Positions 47,493-60,249 are shown, numbered from the stretch's first letter. The stretch: DNA of 64,000 bases from Shewanella phaeophyticola (GCF_025398315.1 NZ_JAODOQ010000001.1:2728001-2792000); one strand, 5' to 3'. A program made the numbers and translations. Notes: generated from the sequence alone by a model not told the origin.

Positions 47493-49561
47493 CCTTTTCA
47501 GTAAATGTGATGTCCGTAGATCAGCAAGCAGCGTTAACCGAACAGTTAACCGTTGATCTCAAACAACAACTAGCCAAGCCAATGCGCTTGGCCTTGTTGT
47601 TGGCTGCGCCAGCACTCTCCAATAACAACACACTGTCCATTAAGCATCTTGCATTAGCATCTGGAGCTACTCGAGATGCTTTTGCTTGATGCCGCAAGCC
47701 TTATTGCACATCATCACTGCGATATCGTCAATATCGGCGATAAACTGTGGTTTATGTCAGCAATGACGGCTGCAAAAAATGGCATTCATGCCCATGCATA
47801 TTTAAACGGCATAGGTTGCGGTGATAACAGCGAGCAAGCCATAGTTCAAGCACTCGCTCATGCCAAAAGACAACATGTTCAACCTCAAGCTGTAGAGTTA
47901 ACTCAGGCTAATAATGCACTCAATGCATTGGTCACACTTGTCGCAGACATTGCCTATCGACGCGTACCGAACAGTCAAGGTTTTTGGTTTACGCCAGCCC
48001 ATCAAAGCCGCGTTGCCAGCTTGTGTTACCCAAGCAACATCGGTGTGCTCGCGTTAGTACTTACACAGGGCAGTCAATTACGTAGTGCTAAACCGTTATT
48101 AGCAGCAAACCGATTAATGCTGCCACTATCAGCACAAAACATTGATCAGCTACACACGCAATTAACAACCATTTGCGACACACTAATCAAGCCACGCGAT
48201 GAGCTAAACTTGCTTAAATTTATTCGCCAGCAATGGCTGCAATATCAATCGCAAGCACCCTATGCCTTGGTGTTAATGGCGACGAATCAAAGCGGTTTAC
48301 AACAAGAAGCCTGCGCCATGCTCGCGGCAATTGAGGCGCAGCAAACACAAAATACGACAACGCTTAACAAAACGTTTCACTACAAAACGCCAGCAGGCAG
48401 TTGCTTTACCGCTTCGCCATTAGGAGCCAACGGGCTGAGTTTTGTTTACCCAGGTGTCGGCACGGTGTACCCGCAGATGTTTAGCCAATTAGGCCATGTG
48501 TTCCCTCAAGTCTTTGCCAGCTTAGAGGCTGAAGGTGACTTGCCTGCAATGCTGCAAAGCCAAGCGATTTATACGACGAAAGAGAAAAACAACAACCACA
48601 TGAGCCTCAGTGAGCTTGCCATTGCAGGTGTTGGCGCAAGTTACATGCTGAGTAAAATATTGCAGGATGAATTTGCCATAACACCACGCTTCGCTTTAGG
48701 TTATTCAATGGGTGAAGCCGCCATGTAGCCAGTTTAGGCGTATGGCAAACACCACAAAAACTGATTGAAGCCACCCAAAACAGCAGTATTTTTAATCAAG
48801 ATATTTCAGGCGAGTTGCGCAGTGTGAGACAAGCATGGCAATTAGCCAATGATGAACCCATTGTGTGGAACAGTTTTGTTACCCGCGCTACCGTTGCCGA
48901 CCTTAGCCCGCATTTAGCCGATTATCCTCGCGCTTACATTGCCATTGTGCAAGGCGACAGCTTAGTGTTAGCCGGCTGCGAGCAAAGCTGTAAAGCATTA
49001 CTTAAACAAGCCGGAAAACGTGGCATTGCCGCCAATAGAGTCACCGCAATGCACACCCCTGCTGCGCTCAATATAATTGAGGATGTAAAGCAGTTTTACT
49101 TGCAGCCTTTAGCAGCGTTGCCCTCATCGACTCAGTTTTTATCGGCCGCGCAAACACAGCCAGTTGAATTAACCTCGCTCGCTATTGCCCAGTCGATTGC
49201 CGACACCTTTTGTCATCCGCTGGACTTTAGCCAGCTTATCAGCGACTCAATTAGCCAGGGCTGCCGTTTATTTGTTGAAATAGGCGCCGACAGACAAACT
49301 GCGACGTTAATCGATAAAATTATTGGCCAACAAACAACCTATGTGCAGGCGCAAGCATTGGCGGTTAATGCCAAAGGTGCAGACGACATCATCAGTTTAT
49401 TGAAATGTTTAGCCCAGTTAATGACTCACAGAGTACCCATGTCATTAACCCCGTTTATGCAAAGCTTAAACGAAGCCATCGAACAACAAACCTTATTCAT
49501 TGCCGCCAACAGCTTTGCTGTTGAGCATGGTGACACTTTATTAGAAGGAGAACCTCATTGA
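47489..49561 (+). CDS. pfaB: PfaB, PUFA synthase acyltransferase; breaks near 47672 and 48725
   Basis: About 690 residues after removing one base near 47672 and adding one near 48725. The first 320 residues are a degenerate ketosynthase-like part. The acyltransferase domain follows from SFVYPGVGTVYPQMF, with nucleophile Ser in GYSMGEAAMW; the second break falls just after this motif. PfaB is thought to influence product choice (EPA or DHA) in this family. The GTG start overlaps the pfaA stop after AAGGAC. It ends overlapping the pfaC TTG start. Confidence 0.9.
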
Positions 49562-52500
49562 GTTCTCAAGCTGCTCCCAAGATAGCCGTTGTAGGCTTAG
49601 CCAATCAATATCCCGATGCCGACACTCCGGCAAAATTTTGGCAAAACCTCGTCAACAAAAAAGATTCGCGTAGCCCAATAAACGCGCAAAAACTTAATGC
49701 ATCACCAGAAGACTATATTGGTGTGCAGGGTCAGTCAGATCGTTTTTATTGCGACAAAGGCGGATATATTCAAAACTTTCGCTTTAATCCTGATGGTTAT
49801 CATATCGATAGCAATGCTTTTGACGGCCTAGACGACAGCTTTTTATGGCCACAGATACGGCACGTAATGCGTTAGCAGATGCAGGGATTACCGATCTTCA
49901 TCATCCAGGCTTACAGCGCACCGGTATTGTGATGGGCACCTTTGTCGTTTCCAACGGCAAAATCAAACCAATTGTTTGTACCGCTTTACCACAGCGTGGT
50001 CGAAAAAGCCTTACAAACCAAATTACAGCAGCCCAACTTTGTATTGCAAAACTTTGGTTTAGCCGCACAAAACGAGCAATATAATTGGCGTAATGGCGCA
50101 GTAGCTCACAATGCCTCCAAGTTAGTCGCTGATGCTTTAGGCCTTGGCGGCGCGCAATTAAGCCTAGATGCCGCCTGTGCTAGCTCGGTTTATGCTTTAA
50201 AGCTGGCGTGTGATTATTTACATACTGGCAAAGCCGACATGATGCTGGCTGGCGCAGTGTCTGGCGCAGATCCGTTTTTTATCAATATGGGCTTTTCGAT
50301 ATTTCATGCCTATCCAGACCACGGCATTTCAGCACCGTTTGACAGCAACAGCAAAGGCTTATTTGCCGGTGAAGGTGCTGGCGTATTAGTGCTAAAACGT
50401 CTTGAAGATGCAAAGCGCGATGGCGACCATATTTATGCCCTCGTCAGCGGCATTGGCTTATCAAACGACGGTAAAGGTCAGTTTGTGCTTAGCCCAAACA
50501 GCAAAGGCCAGGTGCAAGCATTCGAACGAGCCTACCGTGAAGCCGCCTCATTAGACTCAAGCATTACCCCTGCCAGCATTGAAGTAATTGAATGCCATGC
50601 CACCGGGACGCCATTAGGCGACAAAGTTGAGTTAACCTCAATGGAGCGCTTTTTTGAAGATAAACTCAATGGCAGTGCCACGCCATTAATTGGCTCGGCT
50701 AAATCTAATTTGAGCCACTTACTCACCGCCGCAGGCATGCCAGGGATCATGAAAATGATTTTTGCCATGCGTGAAGGTGTGTTACCACCGAGTATTAATA
50801 TCAGCGCGCCTATTAGTTCGCCTAACGGTTTATTTGGTCAAGCAACCTTGCCAAATGAAGTCCTCCCTTGGCCAGATAAAGCCGGTAATAGCACTCGTCA
50901 TGCTGGTGTGTCAGTCTTTGGTTTTGGTGGTTGTAACGCACACTTGTTATTAGAATCCTGCTCTGAAACAGCGGTAAAATCGCCAACCTCAAGTAAAATG
51001 GTTAACGCCAGCGAGCAGCCAATGCACATTACCGGTATGGCAGCCCACTTTGGCCAGTGCAGTAGCATTAATCAGCTTGCTGAGCGTATTCGTGCCAAGC
51101 AGAATTTGTTTACGCCATTGCCGACTCAGCGCTGGAAAGGCATCAACAAGCATCCAGAGCTATTAGCCAAATACGGTATTGAACACGTGCCTCAGGGCGC
51201 TTACATTGATCAATTCGACTTTGATTTTTTACGTTTTAAAGTGCCGCCCAATGAAGACGACAGACTCATTTCGCAGCAGTTGTTACTGATAAAAGTCGCC
51301 GATGAAGCCATTGTGAATGCCAACCTAAAACCCGGCAGCAAAGTGGCCGTGCTAGTGGCCATGGAAACCGAGCTAGAATTACATCAATTCCGTGGACGAG
51401 TAAACTTACACAGCCAGCTCGCACAAAGCCTGGCAGCCCAGGGCGTTAAGCTCAGTGACGATGAATACCAGGCGCTAGAAGCCATCGCCATGGACAGCGT
51501 GCTCGATGCCGCCAAATTAAACCAGTACACCAGTTTTATTGGCAATATTATGGCGTCGCGGATTTCATCGCTATGGGACTTTAACGGCTACCAGCCTTTA
51601 CCATTTCGGCTGCAGAGCAATCAGTTAATCGCTGTATTGATGTGGCACAAAACTTATTTGCCATGGGCTCACTACAAGAGCCATTAGATGCAGTGATTAT
51701 TGCAGCGGTTGATTTATCTGGCAGCATTGAAAACTGCCTACTCAACAATGCACACCTGCAAGCCGCAGGAACGCAGGCAAGCACAACCCACTTAGGTGAA
51801 GGTGCTGGTGCGATTGTATTACAGCAAAATCATCCAACCGACAGCTTTGCCAGTATTAATGACGTACAGTTTGCCAAGCAAGATCAACTTAAGCTCGAGC
51901 AAGCCTGCGATATTAGCGAACTTAACATAGCACCACTTTGCCAACAGTCTAATTTTGGACAGCAATTAACCAGCCAGTTAACTCAACTGGCTAAGCCAAA
52001 TAGCATTACAAGCGCGCAGCATGTGATGATAGCCATACCTTTGCCGCTTCAGGCATGGCAAGCTTGCTCAATGCGCTTATACAAAGCCAGCAGATACAAC
52101 AAGCTGACATTAGTGCACAGGTGGATTAGTGCCAGTGAAAATCAATACTCACGCATTGGTTTATCGCTCAATACATTACAGCAACAGGCGCTTGCCAGCC
52201 GCGTAACACTGCCACTGACACAACAACTAACGCAAAGTGCCAAGCTGAGCTTGATTAAACAAGTCAGTTTAGGTGGCCGAGATATCTATCAGCATATTGT
52301 CGACAGCCAAGTTGCTGCAATCGACAACATTGTTAGCCAATGCGCGTCGATTAAACCCGTTTCAGTGCAACAAGCCCCAACAAAAATGAATATAAACGAG
52401 CCCACTATGCCCGCAAGCCATTTCGCACATAAACCAGGTACGCAGCCGCAAACAGAAAATCAGACTCATTCAACTCAAGCTATGAGTCAGGCAAACGCCA

Positions 52501-55352
52501 CCCGCGCACTTAACGGTTTTTCAGCAAAACCAATGGCTAGCACAACAAGCCCATTTAGCCTTTTTAGCCAGTCGCGAAGCAGGGTTAAAAGTCGCCGACA
52601 GCTTATTAAAAGCACAACTGGCCTCGATAACATCGACCACAAGCGCACAAACAATAACACCTGCGTTTACAGCCAAAGCGCCAGCTGAACAAAACGTTGA
52701 AGCTCAACCGGTACTGGCAGAGCGCAAACCTAATCATGCGCAGGTTCCGGCTTACACAGCCCCCATTCCAGCGAATAAACCGTGTATTTGGAACTACGCC
52801 GATTTAGTGGAATATGCCGAAGGTGATATCGCCAAAGTATTTTACCAGATTATGCCATCATCGACAGCTACTCACGCCGCGTACGCTTACCCACTACCGA
52901 CTACTTACTGGTGTCTCGAGTAACAAAACTTGATGCCACTATGAATCAATACAAACCTTGCTCAATGACCACAGAATATGACATCCCTGTTGATGCGCCG
53001 TATCTGGTTGACGGTCAAATTCCCTGGGCGGTCGCGGTTGAGTCTGGCCAGTGCGATTTAATGCTGATTAGCTATTTAGGCATCGATTTTGAAAACAAAG
53101 GCGAGCGGGTTTATCGCTTACTCGACTGCACCTTGACCTTCCTAGGGGATTTACCCCGTGGTGGCGACACTTTGCGTTATGACATTAAAATCAACAACTT
53201 TGCCCGCAATGGCGACACCTTGTTGTTTTTCTTCTCGTACGAATGTTTCGTTGGCGACAAGATGATTTTGAAAATGGACGGCGGTTGCGCCGGCTTCTTT
53301 ACCGATAAAGAATTGTCCGATGGCAAGGGCGTTATCCAAACCGAAGATGAGCTTAAACTGCGCCAACAAGTGCTTAACAACCCAAATAAACCAACATTTG
53401 CCCCCTTACTACACTGCGCACAAACCGCTTTTGATTATGGCCAAATCCACCATTTATTAACCGGCGATATTGGCAGCTGTTTTGGCGGCGAACACGTTGG
53501 CCATCAACTGCAAACGGGCATGCAAAAGTCGCTGTGTTTTGCGTCTGAAAAGTTCTTGATGATTGAGCGCGTAAGCAATTTACAAGTGAGCGGCGGCACA
53601 TGGGGTCTTGGTCTAGTTGAAGGCCACAAACAATTAGCCCCAGACCATTGGTATTTCCCGTGTCATTTCCAGGGCGATCAGGTAATGGCGGGTTCGTTAA
53701 TGGCTGAAGGTTGTGGCCAATTACTGCAATTCTTTATGTTGCATATTGGTATGCATACGTTAGTTGAAAACGGCCGTTTCCAGCCGCTCGAAAATGCCTC
53801 ACAAAAAGTGCGTTGTCGTGGCCAGGTGTTACCGCAACACGGCGAGTTAACTTACCGTATGGAAGTGACCGAAATCGGTATTTCACCACGTCCATATGCT
53901 AAAGCCAATATTGATATTTTGCTTAATGGCAAAGTCGTGGTCGATTTTCAAAACCTTGGGGTGATGATCAAAGAAGAAGCGCAATGCACCCGCTACCTTG
54001 GCGACTCAATGGCTAATACCAGCACCAAGTCAACAGCAGATACAACAAATCAAACACCGACTGGCACAAACAGCTCAGCCAACCAGCAAGATATCGCCCC
54101 GTTAATGGCGAAAATAGCCGACACCAGCGCGCCAACCAATAAAGGCGTTATTCCGCTTAAACATGTTGAAGCACCGCAAGTCAGCGCTAATTCTAAATAC
54201 GCAAACCGCGTGCCTGATACCCTGCCATTTACGCCGTATCATATGTTTGAGTTTGCCACAGGCGACATCGAAAAATGCTTTGAGCCAGACTTTAGCATCT
54301 ATAAAGGGTTAATCCCGCCGCGTACACCTTGCGGTGATTTGCAGTTAACCACCCGTGTTATCGACATTAATGGTAAGCGCGGCGAATTGAAAAAACCATC
54401 ATCGTGTATTGCTGAATATGAAGTGCCAACCGATGCATGGTACTTTGCCAAAAACAGCCACCAGGCGGTAATGCCATATTCGGTGTTAATGGAAATCTCA
54501 TTACAACCCAATGGCTTTATTTCAGGCTATATGGGCACCACATTGGGCTTCCCAGGGCAGGAGTTGTTTTTCCGCAACCTAGATGGTCATGGCACCTTAT
54601 TACGCCATGTGGATTTACGCGGCAAGACCATCGTTAACGACTCACGTTTACTGTCTACCGTGATTGCGGGCAGCAATATTATTCAAAACTTTACCTTTGA
54701 TTTAAGCGTCGATGGTGAACCGTTTTACACAGGTGGCGCAGTGTTTGGCTACTTTAAAGCTGACGCGCTTAAAAACCAGCTCGGTATCGACAATGGTAAA
54801 ATTACCCAACCCTGGCATGTCGACAACAATGTCACAGCCGACACGGTAGTCAACTTGCTCGACAAACAATCACGGGTGTTTAATGCACCAGCGCACCAGC
54901 CTCATTACCGCTTAGCGGGTGGTCAGCTTAACTTTATCGACACCGCTGAAATCGTCAATAACGGTGGCAAGTATAATCAGGGCTATTTAGCTGCATCACG
55001 CACCATTGACCCAAGTGATTGGTTCTTCCAATTCCATTTCCATCAAGATCCGGTGATGCCGGGTTCATTAGGCGTTGAAGCTATCATCGAGTTAATGCAA
55101 ACTTACGCGATTACTAACGACTTAGGTGCCGGTTTTACCAATCCTAAATTCGGCCAGATTTTGTCTGATATAAAATGGAAATACCGCGGCCAAATTAATC
55201 CGCTTAACAAACAAATGTCGTTAGATGTGCACATCAGCGCAGTAAAAGACGAAAACGGTAAACGCATCATCGTCGGTGATGCCAATTTAAGTAAAGATGG
55301 ATTACGTATTTACGAAGTTAAAGACATCGCTATTTGTATTGAAGAAGCCTAG
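49558..55352 (+). CDS. pfaC: PfaC, PUFA synthase (KS-CLF-DH-DH); five frame breaks
   Basis: About 1930 residues after correcting breaks near 49848 (GGG read as GG), 49942, 51589, 52575 and 52842; the net change restores a multiple of three. Domains: ketosynthase with Cys in LDAACASSVYALK and His in ECHATGT; chain-length-factor-like second KS (residues about 480-900); two FabA-type dehydratases with HFQGDQVMAGSL and HFHQDPVMPGSLG. These create and retain cis double bonds. The start is TTG with AAGGAGA upstream, coupled to the pfaB stop. Known PfaC proteins have the same order. Confidence 0.93.
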
Positions 55353-55370
55353 CTTTTCAAGGAAACAATA

Positions 55371-57001
55371 ATGACAACCCAATTAAAAAACGAAAAGCTT
55401 TCTCCATGGCCTTGGCAAGTGAGCCAGCAGCACGTCAGTTTTGACCCTGCAGGAATGAACAAAAAGCTTAAAGACTTATCACAAGCCTGTTATGTGGTGA
55501 ACGATGCTCAGCAGGGTTTAGGTGTTGCACAACAAGCTCAAGTAGTGACCGATACCATCACCGCCGTTAACGCCCTGCCTGTTAGCGCCTTTGCCCCCGC
55601 CCTTGGCACCCAAAGTTTAGGTGACAGTAATTTCCGCCGAGTGCACGGGGTTAAATACGCTTATTACGCTGGAGCTATGGCCAATGGTATTTCATCTGAA
55701 GAACTGGTTATTGCATTAGGTCAGGCTGGGATTTTATGCTCATTTGGTGCTGCAGGGCTTATCCCATCACGGGTTGAGCAAGCCATTACGCGTATTCAAG
55801 CAGCCCTGCCAAATGGGCCTATGCGTTTAACTTAATCCATAGCCCAAGTGAGCCCGCCCTAGAGCGCGGTAGCGTAGAGCTATTTTTAAAACACAAAGTG
55901 CGCACCGTAGAAGCCTCAGCCTTTTTGGGCTTAACACCGCAAATTGTCTATTACCGCGCAGCAGGCTTAAGCCGTGATGCTCAAGGTAACATTCAAATAG
56001 ACAACAAAGTCATCGCCAAAATTAGCCGCACCGAAGTGGCAATTAAGTTTATGCAGCCTGCCCCGGCCAAAATACTGCAACAACTAGTGGATGAAGGCCT
56101 TATCACGCCAGAGCAAATGGAGTTAGCCCAATTAGTGCCGATGGCCGATGACATTACCGCGGAAGCCGATTCAGGTGGTCATACCGATAACCGTCCATTA
56201 GTGACGTTACTGCCTACCATTTTGGCGCTAAAAGATGAAGTCCAAGCACAATACAATTACAAAACCCCTATTCGCGTCGGTGCCGGCGGTGGTGTGGGTA
56301 CGCCCGATGCGGCTTTGGCAACCTTTAACATGGGCGCGGCGTTTATTGTCACAGGCTCAATTAACCAGGCTTGCGTAGAAGCCGGCGCTAGTGAACACAC
56401 CCGTAAGCTATTGGCCACCACAGAAATGGCCGATGTGACCATGGCACCTGCGGCCGATATGTTCGAAATGGGCGTAAAACTGCAAGTGGTGAAACGCGGC
56501 ACCCTCTTCCCGATGCGCGCAAACAAGTTATACGAAATTTACACTCGTTATGACTCAATAGAAGCCATTCCGGCTGATGAGCGTGAAAAGCTTGAAAAAC
56601 AAGTATTTCGTTCAAGCCTAGATGATATTTGGAAGCCGGTACCGTGGCACATTTTAATGAGCGCGACCCTAAGCAAATCGAGCGCGCTAAAGATAACCCT
56701 AAGCGCAAAATGGCATTAATTTTCCGCTGGTACCTTGGGCTGTCAAGCCGCTGGTCAAACACGGGTGAAACCGGCCGTGAAATGGATTATCAAATTTGGG
56801 CAGGCTCAGCCCTTGGCGCATTTAACGCCTGGGCAAAAGGCAGTTATTTAGATGACTATACTCAACGACATGCAGTCGATTTAGCCAAACACTTAATGCA
56901 TGGCGCAGCTTACTTAGCACGAGTAAACTTATTGATCGGCTCAAGGCGTTAGTCTACCAGTTGCCTTGCAGCGCTGGCGCCCTGCAGATCAAGTGAAGTA
57001 G
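55371..57001 (+). CDS. pfaD: PfaD, PUFA synthase enoyl reductase; breaks near 55820, 56632 and 56939
   Basis: About 543 residues after adding a base near 55820 and near 56632 (TGGG read as TGG) and removing one near 56939. With the last correction the frame ends at the TAG at 56999-57001 rather than at 56952. It is an FMN-dependent TIM-barrel enoyl reductase of the 2-nitropropane-dioxygenase type, with VRVGAGGGVGTPDAALAT-like FMN-binding Gly turns and ADSGGHTDNRPL. It performs the final reduction in each cycle. CAAGGAAACA precedes the ATG, 18 bases after pfaC. Confidence 0.93.
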
Positions 57002-57028
57002 CCTGCACTCGAGATAATAGGAACGATA

Positions 57029-57286
57029 ATGAGCGACAAACAAAAACTCGATTTTTCAGCGGTAAATGGTTCAACGTTGGCGTCATTCAACCAGCAAAAA
57101 AACCTGATAAAGCGCATGCTAAAAGGCAACAGCGCCACGTGTGCCGACTGCAATAAACCACTCACATTGCAATTGCCACCAAACAGTAAAAATGCCAAGC
57201 CAGCTGCAAAAGCCCCCGGCATTTATTGCGCGAAAGGCTGTACCGATATTGAGCTTGACATGGAAGCTGTTGCATTACTGAAATAA
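57029..57286 (+). CDS. small zinc-ribbon-like protein downstream of pfaD
   Basis: An 85-residue protein with two Cys pairs, CADCNKPL and YCAKGC, spaced like a zinc ribbon, and an acidic tail (TDIELDMEAVALL). The N-terminal half is Gln/Lys-rich. It lies 27 bases after pfaD and before the terminator, so it is co-transcribed. No family name recognised; a role in PUFA synthesis is only suggested by position. Confidence 0.7.
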   Translation: MSDKQKLDFSAVNGSTLASFNQQKNLIKRMLKGNSATCADCNKPLTLQLPPNSKNAKPAAKAPGIYCAKGCTDIELDMEAVALLK

Positions 57287-57311
57287 TGCCGAACTGATAT
57301 TAGCAATGAAT

Positions 57312-57345
57312 AAAAAAGACCCTCTACGTTAAGAGGGTCTTTTTT
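57312..57345. terminator. bidirectional terminator after the pfa operon
   Basis: Stem AAAAAAGACCCTCT / AGAGGGTCTTTTTT around a six-base loop. It ends the pfa operon and the convergent FAH-family gene. Confidence 0.92.
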
Positions 57346-57355
57346 GCTTTTATGC

Positions 57356-58045
57356 TCAAACTGCCTTCCACTGTTTAACTAACATGGCTGAGCCACAAAG
57401 CTGAGCCATCGATTTATCACCAGACAGCGCTATTTCAAATACCTCAAACGGCACATTTGGCCACAGGCTGATTTCAAACGATGTATTGGCCAAAACAGTG
57501 CCAACGCCTTTTGGGGTACCTGTCATCACAATATCACCGTCATTCAAGCTCATAAACTCACTGATGGCGGCAAACATGGCATTGGGCTGGTAAGTCATTA
57601 ATTGCTGGTGCCCAAGTTGAGTCACCACGTTATCAATGGTTAATTGAAAACACCAATTTTGCTGCGTTGATGTGATGGGAATAAATTCGCTAAACAATGC
57701 TGAACCGTCAAATGCTTTACTGCGCTCCCACGGTAAACCCTGCTTTTTGAGTTTGCCCTGTAATTCACGCTTGGTCATATCCAGTCCAACGCCTACAGCG
57801 CTAAATTGACCATCCTTAACCATAAAACACAGCTCAGCTTCATAATGCAGGGGTTCACCCATTTCACTGTGTAAGGTGTCAGTAATGGCAGAGCTCGGCT
57901 TTAAAAACACCACCATTTCATCGGGAATGTCATTGCCCAATTCATGAATATGGTCAACGTAATTACGCCCAATACAGACAATTTTTGATGGTGTAACGGC
58001 TAAAATCTGCTCGGTTTGTTTTAGTACTACATTGGGTAAATTCAC
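57356..58045 (-). CDS. fumarylacetoacetate hydrolase (FAH) family protein
   Basis: A 229-residue protein with the FAH fold pattern: IVCIGRNYVDHIHELG near the start, metal-binding Glu in HYEAELCFMV, KAFDGSALFSEFIP and the closing GDIVMTGTPKGVGT. It most resembles YcgM/acylpyruvase-type members that hydrolyse or decarboxylate small beta-diketo acids. The substrate is not fixed by sequence. It is monocistronic. Confidence 0.9.
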   Translation of the reverse strand: MNLPNVVLKQTEQILAVTPSKIVCIGRNYVDHIHELGNDIPDEMVVFLKPSSAITDTLHSEMGEPLHYEAELCFMVKDGQFSAVGVGLDMTKRELQGKLKKQGLPWERSKAFDGSALFSEFIPITSTQQNWCFQLTIDNVVTQLGHQQLMTYQPNAMFAAISEFMSLNDGDIVMTGTPKGVGTVLANTSFEISLWPNVPFEVFEIALSGDKSMAQLCGSAMLVKQWKAV

Positions 58046-58328
58046 ATTAACCTCATCGGAAGTAAAACACTTCTACAACACATTAATACCATTTCCATTA
58101 ATTATGTGACCAACCAGAGTCGCTCAGGTTAATTTAGAATAAGGGTTACACAAGGCATTGAGCAATTAAAATTTTTAGTTCTCAAGAAAATATGAGATGA
58201 GGGGTGGAAATCTATACAGCAGATAAAATTCAATAACAGAAGCCAAAATAGACTAAAAACATGCTAACTAAAGCGTTAAAGATGAATAACATGAGCGCAC
58301 ACGTTATCCATCTTTTTGCACTAATGGG

Positions 58329-59339
58329 TTAAGCGTATTCCTGCATAAAATCATCAAGGTTATCGTTAATAATTTCTATTTCATCGCCAGTAAACTGAGC
58401 GATGTGGAACAAGGCTTCACCTTCATTGGTCACCGGAATATTACTGTTACCAATAATAATACCATCAGACGGTGCTAAAAGCGGGCATGGTTCACCACCT
58501 AAAGGGTTAACGATGTTAGCCAATACCTGACCTTTTGACACTCGCTCACCTAATTTAAGTTTAATATTAACCAATCCATCAGCTTCACTGCGCACCCAAT
58601 AGCTACGACTGGCATTGACACTGTTAGTCGCCTTAATTTTGCCTTTCAACATGCCAATACAACGCATCACATTAATGACACCATTGAGGCCTGATTTAAT
58701 CGACATATCACTAAAGCGCAGCGCTTCACCCGCTTCGTATAAAATACACGGAATATCAAGGCTGTTGGCAAAACCACGCATTGAACCTTCGCGCGCTTTT
58801 GATGACATCACCACAGGCGCACCAAACGCATTGGCCATGGCCAACATGGTTTCATTGTCGGTATCACAACGAATTTGTGGTAAGTTTTCGCGGTGAATAG
58901 CGCCAGTATGTAAATCAACAATGTGAGTCGCACGCTTAACTAACATGCTACTAAACAAATGCGCTAGGCGACTGGCTAAAGCGCCTTTAGCAGTACCAGG
59001 AAAACAGCGATTTAAGTCGCGGCGATCTGGCAAGTAACGTGATTGTTGAATAAAGCCAAACACATTGACAATCGGTACCACTAACAAGGTTCCTGTTAAG
59101 GTTTTAGCATTCACACGACCGAGCAAGCGTCGACATATTTCAATGCCATTTAACTCATCACCATGAATAGCTGCGCAAACTAATAATGTCGCACCAGGTT
59201 TAGTGCCGTGGAACACTTCCACATGCAAATCCATTGGTGTGTCGTTATACAGTTTTGCAGCAGGCAGCTTGACACTTAATTGTGTCCCAGCGGTAACAGA
59301 TACATCACCTATAACAAACGGTTCGTGCTTTTTTACCAT
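58329..59339 (-). CDS. succinylglutamate desuccinylase/aspartoacylase-like protein
   Basis: A 336-residue zinc carboxypeptidase-like protein with HGDELNGIEI (His and Glu ligands), a later His in HIVDLHTGAI and the YEAGEAL region. The family deacylates N-acyl amino acids. It overlaps the rimK stop by one base (TAATG) and lies in the rimK operon, as seen in many gammaproteobacteria, so it may act on glutamylated or acylated products. The C-terminal part is a lipoyl-like barrel (GLVNIKLKLGERVSKGQVLA). Confidence 0.88.
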   Translation of the reverse strand: MVKKHEPFVIGDVSVTAGTQLSVKLPAAKLYNDTPMDLHVEVFHGTKPGATLLVCAAIHGDELNGIEICRRLLGRVNAKTLTGTLLVVPIVNVFGFIQQSRYLPDRRDLNRCFPGTAKGALASRLAHLFSSMLVKRATHIVDLHTGAIHRENLPQIRCDTDNETMLAMANAFGAPVVMSSKAREGSMRGFANSLDIPCILYEAGEALRFSDMSIKSGLNGVINVMRCIGMLKGKIKATNSVNASRSYWVRSEADGLVNIKLKLGERVSKGQVLANIVNPLGGEPCPLLAPSDGIIIGNSNIPVTNEGEALFHIAQFTGDEIEIINDNLDDFMQEYA

Positions 59340-60245
59340 TAACCGACTCCTTTAGTCTTGGCACTGGTTGATTTATCATTTTTTTCAATAAATTGAATGA
59401 TCTTCTCTGCCACATCAATACCGGTTGCTTTCTCAATACCTTCAAGACCGGGTGAAGAGTTAACTTCCATGACTAACGTAGCCATGTTTTGAACGTAAAA
59501 TATCAACACCTGCCACATTTAATCCCATAGTTTTCGCTGCACGTAACGCTGTTGAGCGTTCTTCTGGGGTTAATTTTACAAGACTGGCAGAACCGCCTCG
59601 GTGTAAGTTTGAACGAAACTCACCAGGCAATGCTTGGCGTTTCATGGCGGCAATCACACGATCACCAATCACAAAACAACGAATATCAGCACCACCAGCT
59701 TCGGCAATGTACTCTTGCACCATAATGTTGGCTTTTAAGCCCATAAAGGCTTCAATGACCGACTCTGCCGCTTTACGGGTTTCGGCCAATACCACACCAA
59801 TACCTTGCGTACCCTCAAGCAATTTAATTACGCAAGGAGCACCACCGACCATGTCCAATAAATCAGGCACATCAGCAGGCTGGTTGGCAAAACCCGTTAC
59901 CGGTAGACCAATGCTTTTACGTGATAAAAGCTGTAAAGAACGCAGCTTGTCGCGTGAGCGAGTAATGGCAACTGATTCATTTAACGGGTGAGTGCCCATC
60001 ATTTCAAATTGACGAAGTACCGCAGTACCATAAAAGGTCACAGAAGCGCCAATACGTGGAATAACCGCATCAAACTTAGGTAGCTCTTCACCGCGAACAT
60101 GAATGCTAGGCGCATTCATGTTGATGTTCATATAACACTTTAATGGATCAATAATTTTCACTTCATGACCACGGGCTTCAGCGGCTTCTTTTAGGCGACT
60201 GGTTGAGTAAAGATTGCGATTTCTCGACATAATGGCGATTTGCAT
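59339..60245 (-). CDS. rimK: RimK, ribosomal protein S6 glutamate ligase; frameshift near 59480
   Basis: With one base removed near 59480 the protein is about 301 residues and ends [24 protein letters not shown], completing the ATP-grasp domain. The N-terminal part ([22 protein letters not shown]) and the ATP-grasp motifs [19 protein letters not shown] and [17 protein letters not shown] are typical. RimK adds Glu residues to the S6 C-terminus and alters translation. Order on the minus strand: protease-like gene, rimK, aspartoacylase-like gene. Confidence 0.9.
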
Positions 60246-60249
60246 GTTG

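Noticed and set aside
56629..56952. Separate small gene after pfaD
   Set aside because: It is the pfaD C-terminus in another frame after a missing base near 56632.
41940..56960. Programmed frameshifting in pfaABCD
   Set aside because: Twelve breaks of differing direction and size with no consistent slippery site; sequence error is simpler.
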